NCBI GenBank assembly: GCA_016866335.1
Contig: VGMT01000001.1
Location: 102,845 to 166,844 of the forward strand
Reading direction: 5' to 3'
Origin: Bacteroidota bacterium
GTDB lineage: Bacteria > Bacteroidota > Bacteroidia > CAIKAF01
Length of the DNA stretch: 64,000 nucleotides
Within the stretch, counting starts at the first letter, position 1, and every line of letters begins with the position of its first letter. Of the stretch, positions 17,575 to 27,427 are shown in pieces. Position numbers and translations under genes: made by a program. The notes beneath the pieces are model-generated. The model ran no database searches and was not told the origin of the DNA. It saw only the letters and a list, made by a program, of their open reading frames with translations.

Positions 17575-19047
17575 GTGGAACAGTTGACATCTAGAAGTAC
17601 CAATTACGCTCAATGGTACAACGACTTGGTTTTGAAGGCAGGCTTGGCCGAACATTCGGCTGTTCGTGGCTGCATGGTTATTAAGCCATATGGCTTTAGC
17701 ATTTGGGAACGCATGCGCGACGACTTGGACCGGCGATTTAAAGAAACCGGACATGAAAACGCCTATTTCCCCCTATTTATACCCAAATCGTTTTTGAGCA
17801 AAGAGGCAGCGCATATTGAAGGTTTTGCCAAAGAATGCGCAGTGGTAACCCATTACAGGTTAAAAAATTCAGAAGACCGCAAGAGCGTTATTGTGGATCC
17901 TGAAGCCAAATTAGAGGAAGAGCTTATTGTTCGCCCCACCTCCGAAACCATCATTTGGAACACCTACAAAAATTGGATTAACAGCTACCGAGATTTGCCC
18001 TTGCTGATCAACCAATGGGCCAATGTAGTACGTTGGGAAATGCGCACTCGGCTGTTTTTAAGAACCGCTGAATTCTTATGGCAAGAAGGACATACAGCAC
18101 ACTCAACCCGCGAAGAGGCCGAAGCCGAAACACGGTTGATGCTTGATGTGTATTCTGATTTTGTTCAAGATATCTTGGCCATTCCGGTCATTAAAGGATT
18201 GAAAACAGAAAGCGAACGGTTTGCAGGGGCACTAGATACCTATTGCATTGAGGCACTTATGCAAGATGGAAAAGCATTGCAAGCCGGAACCTCGCACTTT
18301 TTAGGTCAAAATTTTGCCAAAGCATTCGACGTTAAATTTACCAATTCCGAAGGCAAGCAAGAATTTGTATGGGCCAGCAGTTGGGGCGTTTCAACCCGAT
18401 TAATGGGAGCCTTGATTATGTGCCATTCCGATGACAACGGCTTGGTTCTTCCGCCCCGCCTTGCTCCGATTCAGGTGGCGGTTGTGCCTATTTATCGGAA
18501 AGAGGAAGAGCGAATTGCAATGGTAAATGCCTGTTCAAAATTGGCATCAGAACTTAAAGCCGCAGGAATTCGGGTAAAGTTGGACGATGACGACAAAAAG
18601 AAACCCGGTTGGAAATTCTCGGAATACGAATTTAAAGGAGTTCCCATACGGCTGGCTTTGGGGCCCAGAGATTTAGAATCTGGCAGCGTTGAATTGAGCC
18701 GCAGAGACACCCTAACCAAAGAAAGTGTTTCAATGGAAGGACTGGGCGAACGCTTAACTTTATTGTTGGAAGAAATTCAAAAAGCCTTGTTTGATCGTGC
18801 CTTGGAATTCAGAAATCAGCATATTACACGGGTTGACAGTTGGGAGGAATTTCAATCGGTTTTGCAAAACAAAGCTGGGTTTATTTCGGCCCATTGGGAC
18901 GGGACGGCTGAAACCGAAGAAAAAATCAAAGAAAGTACAAAAGCAAGCATCCGATGTATTCCCTTGAACAACCAAGCTGAAACAGGAACCTGCATCTTCT
19001 CAGGCAAACCTTCAAACCAGCGCGTTTACTTTGCATTGGCTTATTAA
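17575..19047 (+). CDS. proS: Prolyl-tRNA synthetase, short (archaeal/eukaryotic-type) form
   Basis: 490 residues starting at GTG 17575. It attaches proline to tRNA-Pro. Class II motifs are visible: motif 1 region [17 protein letters not shown], motif 2 [27 protein letters not shown], and motif 3-type [18 protein letters not shown]. There is no editing INS domain between motifs 2 and 3, and a C-terminal zinc-like domain follows, as in the ProRS type found in most Bacteroidota. It is followed 11 bp later by a small unknown gene. Confidence 0.95.
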   Translation: MEQLTSRSTNYAQWYNDLVLKAGLAEHSAVRGCMVIKPYGFSIWERMRDDLDRRFKETGHENAYFPLFIPKSFLSKEAAHIEGFAKECAVVTHYRLKNSEDRKSVIVDPEAKLEEELIVRPTSETIIWNTYKNWINSYRDLPLLINQWANVVRWEMRTRLFLRTAEFLWQEGHTAHSTREEAEAETRLMLDVYSDFVQDILAIPVIKGLKTESERFAGALDTYCIEALMQDGKALQAGTSHFLGQNFAKAFDVKFTNSEGKQEFVWASSWGVSTRLMGALIMCHSDDNGLVLPPRLAPIQVAVVPIYRKEEERIAMVNACSKLASELKAAGIRVKLDDDDKKKPGWKFSEYEFKGVPIRLALGPRDLESGSVELSRRDTLTKESVSMEGLGERLTLLLEEIQKALFDRALEFRNQHITRVDSWEEFQSVLQNKAGFISAHWDGTAETEEKIKESTKASIRCIPLNNQAETGTCIFSGKPSNQRVYFALAY

Positions 19048-19058
19048 TAAGAAATACT

Positions 19059-19751
19059 ATGGCTGATACCCGATCCATGATTCTGGAAAACCTTCACGAT
19101 AAAAACCGCCTTAAGCAGACGGTTTATGCAAACACCCTAAATGGATTCAATTTAATGAGGCAGGCCATGGAACGGGTTTACACTGATTTAAAGCCTGAGG
19201 TGGAATCGTGGACTGAGCCAACGGCACGGTGGAAATTTCAGGATGTAAATGCCCATGAATTTAGCCTGACCTTTGGTTCAGATGTTATGATTCTAAACCA
19301 CCACTCCAATGTATTTCAGTTTGAACGCAGTCATCCACAATGGCAAACGGCCTATTTGAAGGCCGATGAGCAAAGAAGCTATTTCGGAGTGATTCATGTG
19401 TATAATTTTCTTCACGACAGTTTGGCCTACAATCGGCAAGAAGATTACGGCTATTTGATTGCCCGCATTTTCATCAATAAAGACAAGCATTTTATGGTGG
19501 AAGGCAAGCGGCAATTGGGCTTTTTGTACAATCGTTTTAGCGAAGAAGAAATAAGCGTTGAGGCCTTTGAAAAGGTTTTGCATACCTGTATGTTGTACAG
19601 CCTAGATTTCGATTTGCTGCTGCCTCCGTATGAGCAGGTAAAAGTGGCCACGGTAGAACAGGTGCAAGCCTACACCAAACTTGCCATGGGCCGTACCGGA
19701 AAACGCCTTGGCTTTCGGTTTGAATCAGACAACGACAGCCTGTTGCTGTGA
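19059..19751 (+). CDS. Conserved hypothetical protein between proS and rnhB
   Basis: 230 residues, rich in Tyr and Phe, without a signal peptide or membrane segment. Features include FGSDVMILNHHSNVF, GVIHVYNFLHDSLAYNRQED and GRTGKRLGFRFES. I do not recognise the family. The stop overlaps the rnhB start by 4 bases, so the two are coupled, but this does not fix a function. Probably cytoplasmic. Confidence 0.75.
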   Translation: MADTRSMILENLHDKNRLKQTVYANTLNGFNLMRQAMERVYTDLKPEVESWTEPTARWKFQDVNAHEFSLTFGSDVMILNHHSNVFQFERSHPQWQTAYLKADEQRSYFGVIHVYNFLHDSLAYNRQEDYGYLIARIFINKDKHFMVEGKRQLGFLYNRFSEEEISVEAFEKVLHTCMLYSLDFDLLLPPYEQVKVATVEQVQAYTKLAMGRTGKRLGFRFESDNDSLLL

Positions 19752-20329
19752 TATACCCAAAACAGGGCGGCTCCGTTATGGCCGGCTGCGATGAAGCCGG
19801 TCGGGGTTGCTTGGCAGGTCCCGTTTTTGCTGCTGCGGTTATTTTAAATCCCGAATTACCAATCCAAGGCTTAAACGATTCCAAAGCCTTAACCCTTGAA
19901 CAGCGTAACCGTTTAAAGGTAGACATTGAGGAGAAATCCTTGGCCTGGGCTATTGGAGTGTGCAGCCATGCTGAAGTCGATGAAATCAATGTGCTGAATG
20001 CCGCCATTTTAGCAATGCATAGAGCCATTGACGGCCTTAAAATGCGGGCCGACGGATTGTTGATTGATGGAAATCGGTTTAAATCCTACTGGGGCATTCC
20101 CCACCGATGCGAAATTAAGGGCGATGCCCGGTTTGCATGCATTGCCGCCGCAAGTATTCTGGCAAAGACTCACCGAGATGCTTTTATGTTTGATGCCCAT
20201 AGCCAATTTCCACAGTACGCCTGGAACGAAAACAAAGGCTACCCCACCCCATTTCACAAACGAGCAATTCAGAAGTTTGGCCCAAGCCCATTGCATCGAT
20301 TGAGCTTTAAAGGAGTGAAAAGCGAGTAA
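19748..20329 (+). CDS. rnhB: Ribonuclease HII
   Basis: 193 residues. It cleaves the RNA strand of RNA-DNA hybrids and single misincorporated ribonucleotides. The signature AGCDEAGRGCLAGPV carries the catalytic Asp and Glu. LLIDGNRF and IAAASILAKTHRD carry further active-site residues. The true N terminus may be the internal Met before AGCDEAG (11 residues in), but the first ATA/ATG region fits the 4-base overlap with the previous gene. Confidence 0.93.
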   Translation: MIYPKQGGSVMAGCDEAGRGCLAGPVFAAAVILNPELPIQGLNDSKALTLEQRNRLKVDIEEKSLAWAIGVCSHAEVDEINVLNAAILAMHRAIDGLKMRADGLLIDGNRFKSYWGIPHRCEIKGDARFACIAAASILAKTHRDAFMFDAHSQFPQYAWNENKGYPTPFHKRAIQKFGPSPLHRLSFKGVKSE

Positions 20330-20386
20330 AATGTAGACCATTAACTGTTACCATAACGTTTCTTTTTTTGATTGAAGGGCAGCAAA

Positions 20387-20418
20387 TTTTGGAGACTCAA
20401 AATGGAATTATACCTTAG
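20387..20418 (+). promoter_or_regulatory. Bacteroidota promoter (TTTTG-N19-TACCTTAG)
   Basis: TTTTG at 20387-20391, a 19-bp spacer and TACCTTAG at 20411-20418 (one base off TAnnTTTG). It precedes the secreted fibrinogen-like gene at 20442. Confidence 0.6.
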
Positions 20419-20441
20419 TTGAACAAAGAAAAGGTATTCAA

Positions 20442-21812
20442 ATGCGTCATTTTTATTGGTTTTGTTTTTTGTTTTTTGGGTTCGTACTTCAAGCACAGGT
20501 TAAAATTGGAAGCAACCCTCAACTGCTTAGTCCCAGTGCTGTTTTAGAATTGGAAAGCACCAACAAGGGCTTTTTTCCGCCGAGATTAACAACAGTGCAA
20601 CGGGACAGCATTGCCACGCCGGGGGTACAAAATTTGGGACTGGAGGGTCTGACCATTTACAACCTAAGCAACCATTGTTTGGAAATTTGGGTAGGTAGAA
20701 TATGGAAATCCATGTGCGATGATACATGCACCGGACCACCGGCTCCCCCAGCCCAACTTAGCGGTCCCAGTGAACCAATTGCAGGCGGACAGGCCGCCTA
20801 TTCGGTTTCAAACATAGGATTAACCTATGCGCAATGGACCTTGCCCTCGAACTGGACTTTATTGAGTGGCCAAACTACACCGACCATTTTGGTGCAGGTG
20901 GGTTCAGATACCGGCCAGGTATCGGTAAGCGACAAAAACAGCTGTGGTGTTGGGCTTGCCAGCCAAATTTCGGTAAATCCTTGCACCTATCCTGGTCAAC
21001 GAAGTGGGTGCCCGGCTGTGCACCCCTCGGCCATACGACAGGCAAACCCACAGATTTCAGATGGAGTTTATTGGATACAAGCGGCAAACAACGGCCCTGC
21101 AATTCAAGCGTATTGCCGATTTAATTACCTAGATGGGGGCGATTGGGTTTTGATGTTGAAGGTATTTAATCAGGGAGATATGCCTTCGGGTAGTGTTCGC
21201 TGGACCGACACCCTATTGCACAATGCCAGCGATTTTAACTTAAATTCTGGGAACTGGTCAAAATATGCCACCTGGAACCGCTTTCCGTTCACCCGATTGG
21301 CTATGGAAATGCGTCAAGGTGGGCAATCGAAGGTTCCTCCCATTCAAATTTACAATACAGCCAGAACCTTTGCACAAGCCATTGCTTTGGCCGGAGGAGC
21401 CAATGCTCCCAACAATTTAAACACGACCGTTCGCTGCGATGCCACCGACCCTGCCATACCCCCCGGAAGCAGGTATTGGAATTTGCCAATGAAGGCGGGA
21501 GCTGCATTTTCAAATGCGAATGGACAGGAACAATTTATTCAATCGTATGGAATTGGCATGTGGGCGTTTAATTCGGTTAATTCAAACAGCGGCGAAGGTT
21601 TTGCCAACACAGGTCGTGCTGGAGCTTGGATAGGCTGCCCGCTGGACGACAACAGCAACAGCTTCAATCAACCCAGCTTTGGGGGTTCTGATTCTGGTTT
21701 TGGCTTCGGAACCTCTGGGGGCAATCCAGCAAAAACAACCAGTTGTGGGTATTCCGAATGGAACCTAGGTTCATCGACCAACACCCTGCCGGGCTATGTT
21801 TGGTTGAGGTAA
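20442..21812 (+). CDS. Secreted protein with fibrinogen/intelectin-like C-terminal domain
   Basis: 456 residues with a signal peptide (FLFFGFVLQAQ). Residues 20-85 are a Bacteroidota surface-protein module (SAVLELESTNKGFFPPRLTT) also found in the glycine-rich gene at 55277-56770. An Ig/PKD-like segment (TYAQWTLPSNWTLLSG) follows. From about 185 to the end, AIRQANPQISDGVYWIQ, YCRFNYLDGGDWVLMLKVF and the late Trp- and Gly-rich region resemble the fibrinogen-related domain of intelectins, which bind glycans. Glycan binding is an inference. No T9SS tail was recognised. Element B begins 33 bp after the stop. Confidence 0.65.
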   Translation: MRHFYWFCFLFFGFVLQAQVKIGSNPQLLSPSAVLELESTNKGFFPPRLTTVQRDSIATPGVQNLGLEGLTIYNLSNHCLEIWVGRIWKSMCDDTCTGPPAPPAQLSGPSEPIAGGQAAYSVSNIGLTYAQWTLPSNWTLLSGQTTPTILVQVGSDTGQVSVSDKNSCGVGLASQISVNPCTYPGQRSGCPAVHPSAIRQANPQISDGVYWIQAANNGPAIQAYCRFNYLDGGDWVLMLKVFNQGDMPSGSVRWTDTLLHNASDFNLNSGNWSKYATWNRFPFTRLAMEMRQGGQSKVPPIQIYNTARTFAQAIALAGGANAPNNLNTTVRCDATDPAIPPGSRYWNLPMKAGAAFSNANGQEQFIQSYGIGMWAFNSVNSNSGEGFANTGRAGAWIGCPLDDNSNSFNQPSFGGSDSGFGFGTSGGNPAKTTSCGYSEWNLGSSTNTLPGYVWLR

Positions 21813-21844
21813 AGGGGAATGTAAGTCGTTAAAAGCAGCATTGC

Positions 21845-21995
21845 CGCCCGCGGGCGGGATTGAACCAGGGTAGCTCGGCAAGGGCGAAGTGCCAGGCTCC
21901 GCGCGCCGCGGAGGCGACTTCAGGAGCCACCGCAAGGCCGCTGGACCTGCCACTGAGCATTGCCGACTACCGGTGAAAGCCCGATAACCCGCCCA
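21845..21995 (-). repeat. Dispersed structured element, copy B
   Basis: Lies between two converging genes, 15 bp past the infB stop and in sense orientation to infB. Pairs: GGGCGGG (21852-21858) with CCCGCCC (21988-21994); GGTAG (21869-21873) with CTACC (21967-21971), continuing as TCGGCAA with TTGCCGA; AGTGCCAGG with CCTGCCACT (one mismatch); and the apical hairpin GCGGaGGC (21908-21915) with GCCaCCGC (21926-21933) around GACTTCAGGA. Confidence 0.85.
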
Positions 21996-22010
21996 TAAAA
22001 TCAGGAAAAA

Positions 22011-24899
22011 TTAGAGTTTGCGCTTTACCTCAACTTCTTCGAATGCCTCGATGATGTCGCCGATTTGAATGTCGTTGAAGCGGTCGATGGTTAGGCCGCA
22101 CTCGTAGCTGGTTGCGACTTCTTTGACGTCGTCTTTGAAGCGTTTCAGGCTGCTGAGTTTGCCGGTGTGCATCACGATGCCTTCGCGGATGATGCGTACT
22201 TTGTGATTGCGTGCAATTTTTCCGTCGGTAACGTAACAGCCAGCAACGGTTCCCACTTTGGTGATGCTAAAGACATCGCGAACCTCGACGGTGGCGGTAA
22301 CTTTTTCTTCAAACTCGGGCGCAAGCATGCCTTCCATGGCCGCCTTAACCTCGTCAATAGCCTGATAGATAATAGAATAGGTCCGAATGTCGATTTCTTC
22401 GGCTTCGGCCAATCGGCGTACCGCGGGGCTAGGCCGCACCTGGAATCCAACGATAATGGCATCGGAAGCGGAGGCCAGCATGACATCGCTTTCGCTGATG
22501 GCGCCTACCGATTTGTGGATGATATTGACCTGAATGCTGTCGGTGCTGAGCTTTAAAAGCGAATCGGTCAGGGCTTCGGCTGAGCCATCGGTATCGGCCT
22601 TAATGATGATGTTAAGCTGTTGGAAATCTCCGATGGCAATGCGTCGGCCAATTTCGTCTAGGGTAATGTGTTTGCGTGTTCGCAGTCCTTGTTCGCGCTG
22701 CAATTGCTGGCGTTTGGTGGCAATTTCACGGGCTTCGCGCTCGTCGTCCATCACCTTAAATTTATCGCCGGCTTGAGGTGCGCCGTTCAAGCCCAAAACG
22801 CGTACCGGCATAGCTGGTCCAGCCTTTTTGATGGGCGTACCGCGTTCATTGAACATCGCTTTCACCCTTCCGCTAAACTGACCTGCCAACACCACATCGC
22901 CCATAGACAAGCTGCCCGATTGCACCAGCAAGGTGGCTACATAACCGCGGCCTTTATCAAGCTGAGCTTCAATAACCACGCCTTGGGCGTTTTTATCGGG
23001 GTTGGATTTCAGTTCCAACATTTCGGCTTCCAGCAAAACTTTATCGAGCAAAGCGTCGATGTTCAGGCCTTGTTTGGCTGAAATTTCTTGGCATTGGTAT
23101 TTACCGCCCCAGTCTTCCACCAACAGGTTCATATTGGCAAGGGCTTCGCGGATTTTCTCGGAATTTGCTCCGGGTTTATCGATTTTATTGATGGCAAACA
23201 CCATAGGCACATTGGCGGCCTTAGCATGGTTAATGGCCTCAACCGTTTGGGGCATCACCGAGTCGTCGGCGGCAATCACAATAATGGCCACATCGGTCAA
23301 TTGAGCACCGCGTGCCCGCATGGCTGTAAAGGCCTCGTGACCTGGAGTGTCAATAAAGGTAATTTGCTTTCCACCATCAAGGGTAACCCCATAGGCCCCA
23401 ATGTGCTGGGTAATGCCGCCGGCTTCGCCTGCAATAACGTTGGCTTTACGAATGTAGTCGAGCAACGAAGTTTTACCATGGTCAACGTGGCCCATAACCG
23501 TAACGATGGGTGGGCGGTCGCTCAAAGATTCTGGGCTATCTACCTCTTCTTCTTCGGCATCTTCGGTATCGGCAGAAACGAATTTAATTTCATGGCCAAA
23601 TTCTTCGGCAATGATTTGAATGGTTTCAGCGTCTAGGCGTTGGTTAATTGACACAAAAAGGCCAAGGCTCATGCAGGCCGAAATAATTTCGGTGACAGAA
23701 ATATCCATCATTTGCGAAAGTTCGTTGGCCGAAACGAATTCGGTTACCTTCAAAATTTTGCTTTCGCGCTCGGTAGCCTCGGCTTGGTTTTGAATTTTCT
23801 CTCGAATTCCCTCGCGCTTTTGTCTGCGCATTTTCACCGAATTGGATTTACCTCTTTCGCTTAGACGCGCAAGGGTTTCCTTAATTTGTTTTTGGATTTG
23901 TTCCTCGGTGAGTTCGACTTTAATTTCGGGACGAATGTCTTTTCTAGGTCCTCTTTGGCCACCGGCAGGACCACGTTGGCCTTGTTGTCCGGGTTGACCA
24001 GGACCGCGCTGAAACTGCCCGGGACCGCGTTGGCCAGGGCCGGATTGACCTTGGCCAGATTGGCCTTGACCTTGGCCTTGATTTTGCCCGCCTTGTAGGG
24101 TTGGGCTTTTAATGCCTTCCTTGGTAATGCGTTTGCGTTTGGTTTTATCGTCTGAACGGCGGTCGCCGGCGGCGGGAAGTTCGATTTTTCCGATAATGGT
24201 TGGACCGTCCAACTTGCTGGCAGCGGCTCGGTACACTTCGGGTGCGGCATCAGGTTGGGGCAGTACAGGATCTACCGATTTAGGTTCATCTGTAGGCGTA
24301 TCAGCTGTAGGAGCTTGGGGCTGGGCAGAAGGGGTAGGCTCAGCAGGTTTTTCCGCTTTTTCGGTCTTGGGTTCCTCCTTTTTAACGGGTTCAGGCTTGG
24401 GTTGTTCCTTTGCTGGCTCTGCTTTTTTGACAGGCTTTTTGGGTGCCAGATCAATTTTACCAAGCACCTTAATTCCACCCGCCTGTGGTTTATCTTCCGT
24501 TGGGATGCTTGGACCTTCGCTAACTGGAGGTTCCACTTTGGGAGTTTCCTTCACAGGTTCAGGTCCGGCCTTAGCAGGTGCCGACAAGCTAATGTCTTTA
24601 ATGAGCATTTCTTGCTGTGGTTCGTCGTACACATGGGGAGTTTCGGTCTTCTTAACATCCTCAATGGTAACGGTTTCCCTTTGTACAGGGCTACCGCCCA
24701 TTTGCCGAGATTTCTCCTTGGCTTGAACATCCGATTGGTGTTCTTTGCACAGAATTAAGTAATGATCTTCCGAGATTTTGGAATTTGGATTGGACTCAAT
24801 AGAGTATCCATGCTTGTTAAGGGTTTCCACCAAGGTGGCAACACCAACATTCAAATCTTTGGCAACTTTACTTAATCTCAGTGTTTTGACTTCAGACAT
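22011..24899 (-). CDS. infB: Translation initiation factor IF-2
   Basis: 962 residues. It delivers initiator tRNA to the 30S subunit. It has a short IF2_N helix domain at the start ([19 protein letters not shown]), a long charged Pro/Lys/Glu-rich linker, a Gly/Gln/Arg-rich stretch near residues 270-315, then the GTPase domain ([39 protein letters not shown]) and domains II-IV. Last gene of the rimP-nusA-infB set. Its own TACCTTTG box sits about 36 bases upstream, so it may also be transcribed alone. Confidence 0.97.
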   Translation of the reverse strand: MSEVKTLRLSKVAKDLNVGVATLVETLNKHGYSIESNPNSKISEDHYLILCKEHQSDVQAKEKSRQMGGSPVQRETVTIEDVKKTETPHVYDEPQQEMLIKDISLSAPAKAGPEPVKETPKVEPPVSEGPSIPTEDKPQAGGIKVLGKIDLAPKKPVKKAEPAKEQPKPEPVKKEEPKTEKAEKPAEPTPSAQPQAPTADTPTDEPKSVDPVLPQPDAAPEVYRAAASKLDGPTIIGKIELPAAGDRRSDDKTKRKRITKEGIKSPTLQGGQNQGQGQGQSGQGQSGPGQRGPGQFQRGPGQPGQQGQRGPAGGQRGPRKDIRPEIKVELTEEQIQKQIKETLARLSERGKSNSVKMRRQKREGIREKIQNQAEATERESKILKVTEFVSANELSQMMDISVTEIISACMSLGLFVSINQRLDAETIQIIAEEFGHEIKFVSADTEDAEEEEVDSPESLSDRPPIVTVMGHVDHGKTSLLDYIRKANVIAGEAGGITQHIGAYGVTLDGGKQITFIDTPGHEAFTAMRARGAQLTDVAIIVIAADDSVMPQTVEAINHAKAANVPMVFAINKIDKPGANSEKIREALANMNLLVEDWGGKYQCQEISAKQGLNIDALLDKVLLEAEMLELKSNPDKNAQGVVIEAQLDKGRGYVATLLVQSGSLSMGDVVLAGQFSGRVKAMFNERGTPIKKAGPAMPVRVLGLNGAPQAGDKFKVMDDEREAREIATKRQQLQREQGLRTRKHITLDEIGRRIAIGDFQQLNIIIKADTDGSAEALTDSLLKLSTDSIQVNIIHKSVGAISESDVMLASASDAIIVGFQVRPSPAVRRLAEAEEIDIRTYSIIYQAIDEVKAAMEGMLAPEFEEKVTATVEVRDVFSITKVGTVAGCYVTDGKIARNHKVRIIREGIVMHTGKLSSLKRFKDDVKEVATSYECGLTIDRFNDIQIGDIIEAFEEVEVKRKL

Positions 24900-24966
24900 A
24901 GATAGAATTAAACATCAAACAGCCCCGGGTGAACCACCACAAAGGTATGCATAATAGGACAAATGG

Positions 24967-26205
24967 TTATTTTTCGAACTCAGACCTTAAAATTTGAAGG
25001 ACTTCCTCAATGGTTTCCTCTTCAAGGTCAGTGCGGCTAAGCAAATCGGCTTTGTTTAGTTCCAAAACAGATTTAGCGGTATCGCAACCCACCGACTTAA
25101 GGGTATCGATGACCCAGTCTTCGATTTCATCGCGGAAATCGTCAAGTGCAACGTCTTCCATATCGGGTTCGTCGTCGCGGTACACATCAATTTCGTATCC
25201 AGTTAAACGGCTTGCCAGTTTGATGTTCATGCCGCCCTTACCAATGGCTAGACTTACCTGGTCGGGTTTCAAAAACACGCGAGCCCGGCGGTCAGCATCG
25301 TTCAGTTCCATGGTAACAATTTTAGCAGGACTCAAGGCCCGCTGAATGTACAAGGATATGTTGTTGGTATAGTTTATAACATCGATATTCTCGTTGCGCA
25401 ATTCACGAACAATTCCGTGAATCCGGCTGCCTTTCATACCCACGCAGGCACCAACGGGATCAATCCGGTCATCAAAACTTTCAACGGCAACTTTGGCGCG
25501 CTCGCCAGGAATACGTACAATTTTTTTAATGGTAATTAGGCCATCGAACACCTCAGGAACTTCTTGCTCGAACAATTTTTCCAAAAATTCAGGCGCTGTT
25601 CTTGATAAGATAATCAGCGGTGAGTTGTTTTTCAGGTCCACTTTCAGCACAACGGCTCGAATGGTTTCTCCCTTTTTGAAAAAGTCGCTGGGAATCATTT
25701 CCGCCTTAGGCAAAATCAATTCATTCCCTTCATCGTCAAGAACCAGCAATTCTTTTCTCCAAACTTGATATACTTCTCCTGCCAAAATCTCGCCCACCCG
25801 ATCTTTGTATTTTTTATACACAGCATCTTTTTCTAAGTCTTGAATGCGGGCATGCAGGTTTTGACGCATAGAGGTAATGGCACGGCGCCCAAAATTTGAG
25901 AAGGGTACGGCCACCGAGACTTCTTCTCCAACCTCAAAATCGGGTTCGATTTTTAAAGCATCAGATAAAGCTATTTCGGCCACCGGATCTTCCACCTCAC
26001 CGTCTTCAACTATGGTTAGGTTTTGAAAAATTTCAAGGTCACCTTTATCGACGTTTACAATCAGGTCGAAGTTCTCAACTTCACCGTATTTGCGCACAAT
26101 CATGCCCCGGATAACGTCTTCCAGGATATGCATCATGGTAACTCTGTCAATGTTTTTTTGCTCTTTAAAATCAGCAAAAGAATCTATCAAAGAGATGGTA
26201 TTCAT
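24967..26205 (-). CDS. nusA: Transcription termination/antitermination factor NusA
   Basis: 412 residues from the ATG at 26205 (MNTISLIDSFADFKEQKNID); the longer frame reads into rimP. It shows the N-terminal RNA polymerase-binding domain, an S1 domain, KH domains (VGACVGMKGSRIHGIVREL and LAIGKGGMNIKLASRLTG) and an acidic C terminus. It modulates pausing, termination and antitermination. It sits between rimP and infB in the standard bacterial order. Confidence 0.95.
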   Translation of the reverse strand: MNTISLIDSFADFKEQKNIDRVTMMHILEDVIRGMIVRKYGEVENFDLIVNVDKGDLEIFQNLTIVEDGEVEDPVAEIALSDALKIEPDFEVGEEVSVAVPFSNFGRRAITSMRQNLHARIQDLEKDAVYKKYKDRVGEILAGEVYQVWRKELLVLDDEGNELILPKAEMIPSDFFKKGETIRAVVLKVDLKNNSPLIILSRTAPEFLEKLFEQEVPEVFDGLITIKKIVRIPGERAKVAVESFDDRIDPVGACVGMKGSRIHGIVRELRNENIDVINYTNNISLYIQRALSPAKIVTMELNDADRRARVFLKPDQVSLAIGKGGMNIKLASRLTGYEIDVYRDDEPDMEDVALDDFRDEIEDWVIDTLKSVGCDTAKSVLELNKADLLSRTDLEEETIEEVLQILRSEFEK

Positions 26206-26227
26206 GCGTGTTAGGATATAAACTGGG

Positions 26228-26695
26228 TTAGGAGAAAAATATGAGTTTAAGTACTTTTTTAATTTCAGAAACAGGTAGGTCAAGGGTTGTTTCGCTCAGC
26301 GGCGGTTTTGCGCCCGACTTGGATTTTGAGGGGCGAAACAGATTGAGCTTCAGGTTATCTTGAGCGTAATCCGTCAAAACGCCTTGGTGCTTTTCGCCGT
26401 TGTTCATCAAAACCTCTATGGATTTGTTAAGGGCCTTTTTAAATTGCAGGGGGTGCCGCAGCGGTTTATCTAAGCCTGGCGATGAAATGGTAATTTGATA
26501 CGGATCCAGTGCTTCGGCCGTTCTGCCGCGCAATTCACGCATGAGGGCTGCGCATTGTTCAATGCTCACATTGCTTTCTCCATCCACAAATATTTCAATG
26601 CGGTGTTCGGCCGGAACGTTCAGCTCAATCAACTCCAAGCTGTTTTCGTTCAGCAGTTCGGGCAAAATTTCGTCTAAGATGTTTCTTACGCTCAT
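26228..26695 (-). CDS. rimP: Ribosome maturation factor RimP
   Basis: 155 residues from the ATG at 26695 (MSVRNILDEI). Needed for 30S subunit maturation. Typical features are the acidic N-terminal domain with VDGESNVSIEQCAALMREL and ITISSPGLDKPLRHPLQF, followed by a small SH3-like C-terminal domain. First gene of the rimP-nusA-infB operon, with a 22-bp gap to nusA. Confidence 0.93.
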   Translation of the reverse strand: MSVRNILDEILPELLNENSLELIELNVPAEHRIEIFVDGESNVSIEQCAALMRELRGRTAEALDPYQITISSPGLDKPLRHPLQFKKALNKSIEVLMNNGEKHQGVLTDYAQDNLKLNLFRPSKSKSGAKPPLSETTLDLPVSEIKKVLKLIFFS

Positions 26696-26710
26696 GGTCT
26701 TAATAACGAC

Positions 26711-26732
26711 GAAAGGGCCTGAGGGCCCTTCC
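26711..26732 (-). terminator. Hairpin between the RRM gene and rimP
   Basis: On the minus strand AAGGGCC pairs with GGCCCTT around a 4-base loop and is followed by an imperfect T-rich stretch. It probably ends the RNA-binding protein transcript, and it lies only 16 bp before the rimP ATG, so it could also attenuate rimP. Confidence 0.55.
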
Positions 26733-26804
26733 ATCAATGTTCTCTTACGTCAGGCAAAGATAACACATGCCTGGGATTTATCCAAATCCGTTTCGGGGAT
26801 TGAA

Positions 26805-27110
26805 TTAATATCCGCCGCGGTATCCGCCGCCGCCGCCGCCGCCGCCATAGTTGGAACGGGGACGTTCTTCCTTCGGACGTGCTTCTTTCACAACAATCCG
26901 ACGGCTGTCGTACTCCGCTTGGTCCAATTCTTTGATGGCTTTTTTAGCCTCTTCGTCATTGGGCATTTCGACAAAGCCGAAACGCTTAGATTGACCGGTT
27001 TCGCGGTCCATAATGACCTTAGCCGACGTTACTTCTCCGTACTCAGAGAAAAGTTGGTTCAGGTCTTCGCTGGTGGTTTGATCACTCAGCTTTGCTACAA
27101 AAATGTTCAT
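26805..27110 (-). CDS. RRM-domain RNA-binding protein with glycine-rich tail
   Basis: 101 residues: a single RNA recognition motif (RNP2 IFVAKL, RNP1 KRFGFVEM) and a short Arg/Gly tail. The tail's run of Gly is encoded by a near-perfect CCG/GGC trinucleotide repeat (about 26824-26845), a candidate for length variation. Such small RRM proteins in Bacteroidota and cyanobacteria often respond to cold. The promoter lies 100 bp upstream, leaving an unusually long untranslated leader. Partners are unknown. Confidence 0.88.
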   Translation of the reverse strand: MNIFVAKLSDQTTSEDLNQLFSEYGEVTSAKVIMDRETGQSKRFGFVEMPNDEEAKKAIKELDQAEYDSRRIVVKEARPKEERPRSNYGGGGGGGGYRGGY

Positions 27111-27208
27111 GGAAAAAAATAAGAAGTGATTTCAATAAGGCAAACTGCGCTGTGTAATAAAATTTAGGGACTACTGGATCAGAACCTTTACACCTTAATG
27201 AATTAGGG

Positions 27209-27239
27209 CAAAGGTAGGCCTAATTTTCGGTTTTGCAAA
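27209..27239 (-). promoter_or_regulatory. Bacteroidota promoter (TTTG-N19-TACCTTTG) of the RRM gene
   Basis: A perfect match on the minus strand: TTTG (27236-27239), a 19-bp spacer and TACCTTTG (27209-27216). It implies a 5' leader of roughly 95 nt. Confidence 0.75.
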
Positions 27240-27253
27240 TGCTTTATTTATGT

Positions 27254-27406
27254 GGGCGCCTATTCCCGCTTTCACCTGTATTGCCTTTCGGTAAAGCCGC
27301 CGGCCATTTTGGCTGCGGTGGCTCCCCCTGGTCGCCTCCTCGCCAAAGCCCGGAAGGCTTTTCCGTTCAGTCAATGCCGGTTCAATCGGGGGCGCAAGCG
27401 CCTTAA
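27254..27406 (+). repeat. Dispersed structured element, copy D
   Basis: A more diverged copy. Ends pair as GCGCC with GGCGC rather than GGGCGGG/CCCGCCC, a feature shared with copy F. The conserved CGCTTTCACC and GGTTCAATC motifs and the apical GGTGGCTCC/GTCGCC hairpin region are present. It lies about 20 bp beyond the stop of the GT117 gene but, unlike other copies, is antisense to it. Confidence 0.65.
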
Positions 27407-27427
27407 AGCTATGCGTTCACTCCTTGC

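Noticed and set aside
24112..24726. 204-codon frame antisense to infB
   Set aside because: Complement of the low-complexity linker of IF-2; no start context and no domain.
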